Source: Microbispora hainanensis
GTDB taxonomy: Bacteria > Actinomycetota > Actinomycetes > Streptosporangiales > Streptosporangiaceae
Assembly (NCBI RefSeq): GCF_036186745.1
Contig: NZ_CP108086.1
Span: 5,208,001 to 5,272,000 of the forward strand
Length of the DNA: 64,000 nucleotides
Direction of reading: 5' to 3'
Positions 54,192 to 64,000 of the stretch are shown one piece after another. Made by a program: the position numbers and the translations under genes. The number at the start of each line of letters is the position of its first letter. Position 1 is the stretch's first letter. Under the pieces are notes generated by a model, which was given only the letters and a program-made list of their open reading frames with translations, was not told the origin of the DNA and did not search any database.

Positions 54192-55040
54192 GTGCCCGCC
54201 CACACCGGTGAAGAAGGCCCACAAGAGCGGTGTCTTCCACCGAGACCGCGGGGTGGCGCCCCGGCCGGGGCGATGAGCGGGCGCGACCTCCCGGGAGAGC
54301 GGTCCGGCGGACGGGACGACGGACAGGCCGGTCCCGTCCGTGTCGTCCTGCGGCCCATGGGCAGCCCGCTGCCGCTGGGGTTCCTCGGCCTCGCCATGGC
54401 CACGACCGCCTTCGCCGTCGTGGAGCTTCGACTGGTGTCCGCCGCGCAGGCGCATATCGCCGCCCTGGCCGTGCTGCTGTTCACCGCGCCGCTGCAGTTC
54501 CTCGTCTCGGTGCTCGCCTTCCTCGCCCGCGATCCGGTCGCCGGGGCCGCGATGGGCATCCTCTCCGGAACGTGGGCGGTGGTCGGCGCCGTCACGCTCA
54601 CCTCCGCGCCCGGCACCTCCGCGCCCGGCACCTCCGCGCCCGGCACCTCCGCGCCCGGCACCTCCGCGCCCGGCACCGCCGACCCGGCGTTGGGCGTCGT
54701 TCTGCTCACGGCCGCGGCGGCCATGCTCGTCCCGGCCCTCGCGGGCCTGCCCAAGCTGCTGGCCGCCGTCGTGATGACGATATCGGCCACCAGGTTCGCG
54801 CTCACCGGTGTCTACGAGCTCACCGCGTCCCCGGAATGGCGGACCGCGGCGGGCGTCGCAGGTCTGGTGCTCGCGGCCGCCGCCTACTACGCCGCGCTGG
54901 CCTTCGAGCTGGAGGACACGCACGGGCGCGCGCTCCTTCCCGTGGCCCGCCTCGGCCGGGCCCGTACGGCGCTCCGGGGCGACCTGGGCGACCAGACCAA
55001 GGGCCTGGCACGCGAGGCGGGCGTCCGCGACCAGCTCTGA
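54192..55040 (+). CDS. Six-segment membrane protein, distantly GPR1/FUN34/YaaH-like
   Basis: 282 residues from GTG at 54192 with GAGGAGG upstream; ATG 54273 is an alternative. GSPLPLGFLGLAMATTAFAVVELRL resembles the N(P)APLG start of acetate-transporter-like proteins, followed by membrane segments at about 80-100, 107-125, 130-145, 170-190, 195-215 and 225-245. The loop after the fourth segment carries five perfect TSAPG repeats (15-bp units). The family link is weak; an organic-acid transport role would be speculation. Confidence 0.65.
   Translation: MPAHTGEEGPQERCLPPRPRGGAPAGAMSGRDLPGERSGGRDDGQAGPVRVVLRPMGSPLPLGFLGLAMATTAFAVVELRLVSAAQAHIAALAVLLFTAPLQFLVSVLAFLARDPVAGAAMGILSGTWAVVGAVTLTSAPGTSAPGTSAPGTSAPGTSAPGTADPALGVVLLTAAAAMLVPALAGLPKLLAAVVMTISATRFALTGVYELTASPEWRTAAGVAGLVLAAAAYYAALAFELEDTHGRALLPVARLGRARTALRGDLGDQTKGLAREAGVRDQL
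54601..54675 (+). repeat. 15-bp perfect repeat, five copies, coding (TSAPG)
   Basis: Identical 15-bp units at 54601, 54616, 54631, 54646 and 54661 inside the membrane protein gene encode TSAPG in a loop. In-frame copy changes would lengthen only that loop. Confidence 0.92.
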
Positions 55041-55229
55041 TGCTCGACCACGCAGATGGTGCCGGCCGCCCGGCGCCTGGCCGGTGGCGGAGGCCCGCCG
55101 GGCGGTCGCGCGCCTGGCCGGTCTCCGCCGTACGCCCGCCGCCGGGGGCTGAACAAGGTGTGATGATCGGTCGGCGCAGGTCGCGGAACGGTTGCCCGCG
55201 ACCTCGCTCCGGACCCGCCCTCTCTTGCG

Positions 55230-55244
55230 GTAACGTCACGTTAC
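55230..55244. promoter_or_regulatory. Perfect 15-bp palindrome abutting lgt start
   Basis: GTAACGT-C-ACGTTAC ends on the base before the lgt ATG. TAACGT within it could be the -10 box (8 nt before the ATG). A bound regulator would block transcription or translation initiation. No ribosome site is seen. Confidence 0.55.
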
Positions 55245-56303
55245 ATGCCCCTCCTCGCCTCGATTCCCAGCCCGTCACAGGGGGTCTGGAATCTCGGACC
55301 GATCCCGATCCGTGCGTACGCGCTGTGCATCGTGCTCGGCGTCATCGTCGCCGTCTGGATCGGCGAACGCCGCTGGCGCGCCCGTGGCGGCGCCCCCGGA
55401 ACGATCACCGACCTCGCGGTCTGGGCCGTGCCCTTCGGCCTCGTCGGCGGACGCCTCTATCACGTCATCACCGACTGGCAGATCTACTTCGGCTCGGACG
55501 CGCCCAAACGGCCGATCGACGCGCTGTTCATCTGGGAGGGCGGCCTCGGCATCTGGGGCGCGATCGCCCTCGGCGCGCTCGGCGTATGGATCGGCTGCCG
55601 CCGGCGCGGCATCTCCTTCACCGCCATCGCCGACACCCTCGCCCCCGGCGTCGCCGTGGCGCAGGCCATCGGCCGGTGGGGCAACTACTTCAACCAGGAG
55701 CTGTTCGGCGGCCCGACCGACCTGCCGTGGGCACTGGAGATCGAGCCGGGCCGCCCGGGCACCGTCCCCGGTGAGACCCTCTATCACCCGACGTTCCTGT
55801 ACGAGTCGCTGTGGGACCTCGCGCTCGCCGGTGTGCTGATCCTCGCCGCCCGCAGGTTCAGCCTGCGGCACGGCCGGGTGTTCGCGATGTACGTCGCGGG
55901 CTACACGCTCGGCCGGTTCTGGATCGAGGGGCTGCGGGTGGACCCCGCCCACCACATCCTCGGCCTGCGGCTGAACCAGTGGACCTCGATCGTCATCTTC
56001 CTGTGCGCGCTGGCATACCTGTGGCTGGCCCGCAACCGTACGGGCGAGGAGCCGCTGGGCGTGCAGAGCGGCGACGCCGGCGACGACCCCGCCGATTCCG
56101 CCGATCCCGCCCACGGACGCGACCAGGCCGACGAGCCGGAGCTCGTCTCCGGCGAGGAGCGGGAGGACGCGGAGGCGCGAGACGGCGCCGGCGACGACCT
56201 GCCGCCGGACGGCGACACCGGCTCCGGCAAGCAGACGGCGACCGCGGGAGCGGGCGCCGCGAGCGACGGCCCGGCGGCGGAACCGGAGGCCGGCCAACGA
56301 TGA
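55245..56303 (+). CDS. lgt: Prolipoprotein diacylglyceryl transferase
   Basis: 352 residues. Seven membrane segments; Lgt signature GRWGNYFNQELFGGPT, with HVITDW and GGRLYH-type conserved blocks and GRFWIEGLR near the C-terminal helices. Transfers diacylglycerol from phosphatidylglycerol to the lipobox Cys. After residue 265 there is a long acidic, low-complexity cytoplasmic tail (about 85 residues) typical of actinobacterial Lgt. Stop overlaps the next ATG (ATGA). Confidence 0.95.
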   Translation: MPLLASIPSPSQGVWNLGPIPIRAYALCIVLGVIVAVWIGERRWRARGGAPGTITDLAVWAVPFGLVGGRLYHVITDWQIYFGSDAPKRPIDALFIWEGGLGIWGAIALGALGVWIGCRRRGISFTAIADTLAPGVAVAQAIGRWGNYFNQELFGGPTDLPWALEIEPGRPGTVPGETLYHPTFLYESLWDLALAGVLILAARRFSLRHGRVFAMYVAGYTLGRFWIEGLRVDPAHHILGLRLNQWTSIVIFLCALAYLWLARNRTGEEPLGVQSGDAGDDPADSADPAHGRDQADEPELVSGEEREDAEARDGAGDDLPPDGDTGSGKQTATAGAGAASDGPAAEPEAGQR

Positions 56304-57019
56304 CGAAGGCCACGACGGGGGCGCGGGCCGAGATCCACCACGAGCATCGGGACGTCACCGGCGGTTGGTTACGCCCGGCGGTCTTCGGCGCGATGGACGG
56401 GCTGGTCTCCAACTTCGCGTTGATCGCGGGCGTCGCCGGCGGCACCGCGGAGACCAGGATCATCGCCCTCGCCGGCATCGCGGGCCTGGCCGCCGGAGCG
56501 TTCTCCATGGCGGGCGGAGAGTACGTGTCGGTCGCCAGCCAGCGCGAGCTCGCCCAGGCGGAGATCGACGTCGAGCGGCGGGAGCTGGAGCGGCACCCCG
56601 AGGCCGAGGAGGTCGAGCTCGCCCGGATGTACGAGGCGCGGGGCGTGGACCCGGAGACCGCCAGGGAGGTCGCCCGGCAGATCTCCCGCAACCCGGAGGA
56701 GGCCCTGGCGGTCCACACGCGGGCCGAGCTGGGCGTGGACCCCGACGACCTGCCCTCGCCCGTGGTGGCCGCCGTGTCGTCGTTCCTGTCGTTCAGCCTC
56801 GGGGCGCTGGTGCCGCTCCTGCCCTACCTGCTGGGCGTGCGGGGCTTGTGGATCTCGGCCGCGGTGTCGATGGCGGCGCTGTTCGCCGCGGGCGCCGTGG
56901 TATCCCGGGTGACGGCCCGCAGCTGGTGGTTCAGCGGCCTGCGCCAGCTCGTGGTGGGGGCCGTGGCGGCCTCGCTGACCTGGGGACTGGGCTCGCTGAT
57001 TGGAACCGGCGGTCTATGA
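56300..57019 (+). CDS. VIT1/CCC1-family transporter
   Basis: 239 residues. EIHHEHRDVTGGWLRPAVFGAMDGLVSNFALIAGVAGG, then AGAFSMAGGEYVSVASQRELAQAEIDVERRELE, the VIT1 membrane/cytoplasmic metal-binding boundary; three more membrane segments after about residue 150. The family moves Fe(II)/Mn(II) out of the cytoplasm. Coupled to lgt and to the following gene by ATGA overlaps. Confidence 0.93.
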   Translation: MTKATTGARAEIHHEHRDVTGGWLRPAVFGAMDGLVSNFALIAGVAGGTAETRIIALAGIAGLAAGAFSMAGGEYVSVASQRELAQAEIDVERRELERHPEAEEVELARMYEARGVDPETAREVARQISRNPEEALAVHTRAELGVDPDDLPSPVVAAVSSFLSFSLGALVPLLPYLLGVRGLWISAAVSMAALFAAGAVVSRVTARSWWFSGLRQLVVGAVAASLTWGLGSLIGTGGL

Positions 57020-57939
57020 CCAAGCGCAAGCGCCGGTCGCCGGCGCCGGCCGAGGGGCGGACCGGGGCCGCGCTCTCCGACCTCGGGCTGGACGACCGGC
57101 AGCAGCGTGTGGTCGTGTGGTCGGTCAGCGCCGTGGGAGTGCTGGCGATCGCCCTCGTGCTGACGCTGGTGGTCAACGCGATCGGCGGCGGGCAGTCGCA
57201 ACCGGCCGAGGCGTCGGGCGACGTGTCGGGGGAGGGCCTGCCCGCGACCTTCCAGCCCTGGCCGACGGTGCAGGAACTGGCCCCGATCGCCGACAGGAAG
57301 GCCGACACCGCGCCGCTGACCGCTCAGGAGGTGTTCGGCGCGCGGACGCTCACCTCCGGGAAGGTCACGCTGCGCAGGCTCGCCAGCCGCCTCGACCAGT
57401 CGTGCGCGGGCGCCGTGTGGGGAGTCGATCTCGCCGACGCGCTGGCCGAGGCCGGATGCAGCCAGGCCGTACGCGGCCTGTACGGCACGGCCGACGGCGT
57501 GTACGTCGCGCAGTACACCCTGTTCAACCTGGCGGACGTCACGGCGGCGGACACGCTGGCGAAGTCGCTGGCGTCGCTCTACCGGGGCGCCTGGGTGCAG
57601 CCGCTGGAGTCGGCGCGGGCGAAGTTCGGCACCTACAGCGAGGGCAACGCCTACGTCCTGGGGCACTACCTCGGGGTGACCTGGATCGGCCGGACCGACG
57701 GCGCGGAACCGGGAGAGAAGGACGACTTCATCATGCTCGGGCTGGCCGTGCGCGAGGCCGAGAAGGCGATCTTCCGGCGCGTGGTGAAGGTGACGGGAGT
57801 GCCGTCGGACCCCGCGCAGCCGCCGGGCCCGGAAGACACCGCGCAGCCGTCCGAGGAGCCGCCCTCCGAACCCGGCTCCTCTCCCGCGGCGTCCCCGTCC
57901 GCGACGGCGACCTCGGCGCAGTCGTCCCTCGAACCCTAG
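57016..57939 (+). CDS. Single-pass extracytoplasmic protein of unknown function
   Basis: 307 residues. Basic cytoplasmic start, one membrane helix at about 35-55, then an extracytoplasmic domain of about 200 residues with two Cys (SCAGAVWG, GCSQAVRGLYG) probably disulphide-linked; VYVAQYTLFNLADVTAADTLAKSL resembles mycobacterial/streptomycete secreted-domain repeats but I cannot name the family. Pro/Ser/Thr-rich C-terminal tail. Coupled to the VIT1 gene. Confidence 0.75.
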   Translation: MTKRKRRSPAPAEGRTGAALSDLGLDDRQQRVVVWSVSAVGVLAIALVLTLVVNAIGGGQSQPAEASGDVSGEGLPATFQPWPTVQELAPIADRKADTAPLTAQEVFGARTLTSGKVTLRRLASRLDQSCAGAVWGVDLADALAEAGCSQAVRGLYGTADGVYVAQYTLFNLADVTAADTLAKSLASLYRGAWVQPLESARAKFGTYSEGNAYVLGHYLGVTWIGRTDGAEPGEKDDFIMLGLAVREAEKAIFRRVVKVTGVPSDPAQPPGPEDTAQPSEEPPSEPGSSPAASPSATATSAQSSLEP

Positions 57940-57963
57940 AGCGCCGGTCATGTAGTCGTCAGA

Positions 57964-57988
57964 CGGCCGGCCGATGTCGGGCCGGCCG
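57964..57988. terminator. Bidirectional hairpin between convergent genes
   Basis: CGGCCGGCC (57964-57972) and GGCCGGCCG (57980-57988) form a perfect 9-bp stem with a 7-nt loop, between a plus-strand gene ending at 57939 and a minus-strand gene ending at 58089. Confidence 0.75.
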
Positions 57989-58088
57989 CCAGACGAGGAC
58001 GTGTGGGTTGTGGATCACGGCGGTTCGGCTGAGCTGGGGCCGTGCTCCGCTGGGGCCGGGCGCGGCGATCCGCGCCCTAATGGGACCG

Positions 58089-59648
58089 TCAGCCGGTCGT
58101 CACCTGTGCCGTCACCTGTGCCGCCAGCCCGCTGAGGCGGTGGAGGGGGAGTTCGAGCGGGGCGGCGTCGAGGGCCCACGGCGCGGCCTCCTCGACGGCG
58201 GCCCTGGCCTGCCGCTTGGTGAGCCCGGCCGTCTCGGTCAACGCCTCGCGCCAGGCGTTGCCGGTCTTCCCGTGCGCGCTGTCCATGATCCTGCGCACCA
58301 CCCGGTCCTGCCCGCCGTCCGGGGGCGGGAGCCGTACGGCGTCGAGGACGTGGCCCTCGGCGGCCAGGCGATAGACGGGGGAGAGCAGGCGGGCGAGCGC
58401 GGGCAGGTCGGCGACCACGTCCGCCACAGGACCCGCGGTGAGCACGCGCACGTGCCGGGCGCGCGTCGCGAGCATCAGGCGGGGCAGCGCCGCCTCGAGC
58501 CCGGCCGGCACGGCGATCGCCACCCGCTCGGGGCTGGCGGCGTACGGCTTGGCCAGCAGGGTGGCGAGCCGGGTGCGCGGCACCTTCGGCAGCAGGCCGC
58601 GCGGCCAGTCGCCGGCCAGCAGGTCCGGTCCGAACGCCGCCACGGCCGCCTCGTCCGGCGGCGCCGCCGGGGCGGACTCGACGGCCTGCGGGCCCTGCGT
58701 GTAGATGGCGGTGGCGAGGCGGTCGAGCCGGGAGGCGATCGCCGGCCACGTCTTCGTGGTGGGCCGCAGCACGTACAGGTCCGCCGCGCTGCCGATGGCC
58801 TCCGCCCCGTGATACCGATTGAAGTGCGGAAATATCGCCTCGTGCAGCAGGTTGAGGTCGAACAGGGCCTTCTGCACCTTCAGCGCGAGCATCGGGGTGC
58901 GCTCGGAGGCGCCGTACGCCACGAGGATCCGCCCCTGGTCGCGGTCGCGCAGGCCCTCGGCGGCCCGGGCGGCGAACAGCCCGATCCCCTCGGGCGTGTA
59001 CGGCGGGTCGGTGATCGCGAGGTCGGCCCAGCCGCGCAGCGACGGCGGCAGGCCGAGGCGCAGGTCGGCCCAGCGGGTGCGCACCCCGAGGTCCTGGGCG
59101 TCGATGTACTCCAGGATGCGGTCGTCGATGTCGGCCACGGCGACCTCGGCCTCCGGATGGACCATCCGTACGGCCAGCGAGGTCAGGTCGTGGTCGCCGA
59201 CGCACAGCAGGCGGGCGCCGGGGAGCCAGAACCGCCGTCCCAGCAGGAGGGCGCGGCGCAGCACGGTCTCGGCGGTCGCGGAGACGTGGTCGAGCGCGTG
59301 CCGTCCCCGGGGCGCCTTGGCGATCAGGGTCTCCAGGCGGCCGAGCGTCTCGGCGTGCTCCGCGACCATTCCGGCGACCGGATTCCCGAGACCGGAAATA
59401 TCCGTATCCGTCCAGACGTTGTAGCGGTTGGCCTGATCCCTGGGAATACGGACACGGTCGCCGCTGTGCTCAAGGGGGAGCACTCGAAGCAGCGACTCGA
59501 TCGTCCGCCGCGACGTCGCGGTATCCCGGACCAGGTCTGCCAGGGTCCACCAGCGGCCGTCGGACAGGAGCGACAGCGCTCCGCGCAGGCGCAGGCCGTC
59601 CACTCCGGCCTCCGCCAGCAGTTCGTCGATCGCCTCATGACCACCCAT
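58089..59648 (-). CDS. BpsA-like (branched polyamine synthase C-terminal family) methyltransferase-fold protein
   Basis: 519 residues from ATG at 59648. Residues 1-65 resemble a winged helix (SDGRWWTLADLVRDTATSRRTIESLLRVLPLEH). Residues about 80-330 match the bis(aminopropyl)spermidine synthase C-terminal family: ARLLCVGDHDLTSLAVRMV, VAVADIDDRILEYID, DLAITDPPYTPEGIGLF. The C-terminal 180 residues are an extra domain I cannot name. In thermophilic archaea BpsA adds aminopropyl groups to spermidine; bacterial homologues are uncharacterised and a different nucleophile, including nucleic acid given DPPY, is possible. Divergent from gltB. Confidence 0.75.
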   Translation of the reverse strand: MGGHEAIDELLAEAGVDGLRLRGALSLLSDGRWWTLADLVRDTATSRRTIESLLRVLPLEHSGDRVRIPRDQANRYNVWTDTDISGLGNPVAGMVAEHAETLGRLETLIAKAPRGRHALDHVSATAETVLRRALLLGRRFWLPGARLLCVGDHDLTSLAVRMVHPEAEVAVADIDDRILEYIDAQDLGVRTRWADLRLGLPPSLRGWADLAITDPPYTPEGIGLFAARAAEGLRDRDQGRILVAYGASERTPMLALKVQKALFDLNLLHEAIFPHFNRYHGAEAIGSAADLYVLRPTTKTWPAIASRLDRLATAIYTQGPQAVESAPAAPPDEAAVAAFGPDLLAGDWPRGLLPKVPRTRLATLLAKPYAASPERVAIAVPAGLEAALPRLMLATRARHVRVLTAGPVADVVADLPALARLLSPVYRLAAEGHVLDAVRLPPPDGGQDRVVRRIMDSAHGKTGNAWREALTETAGLTKRQARAAVEEAAPWALDAAPLELPLHRLSGLAAQVTAQVTTG

Positions 59649-59726
59649 GCGCAAACCATATCCACGGCGCTGGCCTGTGAAGGTTCGCGAAGCGGACCTG
59701 GGGGGCACTATTCCGGCAGCGTGTTG

Positions 59727-59732
59727 TAATCT
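59727..59732 (+). promoter_or_regulatory. Candidate -10 box upstream of gltB
   Basis: TAATCT in an AT-rich patch between the divergent genes; transcription from about 59739 would give a leader near 68 nt for gltB. No -35 element is clear. Confidence 0.4.
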
Positions 59733-59806
59733 CTAAGCACCACAACCGCAGCAGGGCCAGCGTCGTCCCTCTGTTCCACGCAGACGTTGACGACGGGAGT
59801 GACTAC

Positions 59807-64000
<4,194 letters not shown>

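Overview
The window is about 72% G+C with GTG/ATG starts, dense 4-nt start/stop overlaps, strong third-position GC and typically actinobacterial families (PriA instead of HisA plus TrpF, the Trp-associated membrane protein next to hisI, DUF2752, DUF2567, LuxR-type response regulators). It reads as a high-GC actinomycete chromosome, most likely of the Streptosporangiales (Nonomuraea/Streptosporangium type); the genus is an inference only. No rRNA, tRNA, CRISPR array, integrase or intact insertion sequence was recognised.

Region 1 (1-13565) is signalling and export. A metallo-beta-lactamase-fold hydrolase and a cyclic-nucleotide-binding protein (minus strand, overlapping) lie divergent from a response regulator fused to a class III nucleotide cyclase. 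The cyclase gene runs directly into a MacB-like ABC system (one ATPase, two large FtsX-type permeases), a membrane histidine kinase and a phytoene-desaturase-family oxidoreductase. Three response regulators lie convergent to these. Making, sensing and possibly breaking a cyclic nucleotide could all be encoded here.

Region 2 (13566-27006) holds cell-wall genes (a class A penicillin-binding protein with a repetitive basic tail; a MurA paralogue with Asp at the fosfomycin-target Cys), an amidase, YbaK and ArsC-like proteins, membrane proteins, and a DeoR-controlled glycerol/glycerol-3-phosphate-like cluster (kinase, GlpA-like and GlpB-like flavoproteins).

Region 3 (27007-33454) is the histidine operon hisD-hisC-hisB-(50-aa membrane ORF)-hisH-(123-aa membrane protein)-priA-(19-aa ORF)-ridA-hisF, nearly all translationally coupled.

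Region 4 (33465-40855) carries small secreted or membrane peptides (including a paralogous 53/54-aa pair), a DinB/MDMPI-type protein, a heterodimeric ABC exporter with one degenerate ATP site, a broken DUF234 ATPase remnant and a second RidA.

Region 5 (40884-46711) is a polyamine/aminobutyrate-type ABC importer (permease, permease, binding lipoprotein, ATPase) divergent from a GntR regulator and a cache-domain sensor protein.

Region 6 (46753-57939) is hisI, the Trp-associated membrane protein, RDD and DUF2752 proteins, trpC-trpB-trpA (no trpE or trpF here), MauE-like and DsbA-like redox proteins, a membrane protein with an expandable repeat, lgt, a VIT1-type transporter and an anchored extracytoplasmic protein. 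Region 7 is a branched-polyamine-synthase-like protein (minus) divergent from gltB, which runs off the right edge.

The least ordinary signals are: (i) a cyclic-nucleotide module in region 1; (ii) 18-20-codon mini-ORFs fitted between genes by 4-nt overlaps, three sharing an M-[SR]-E-R ... R-A-E-x-E pattern; (iii) the pair of tiny membrane proteins; (iv) a stop codon inside an in-frame 57-bp repeat at the end of the penicillin-binding protein gene; (v) a perfect palindrome abutting the lgt start.
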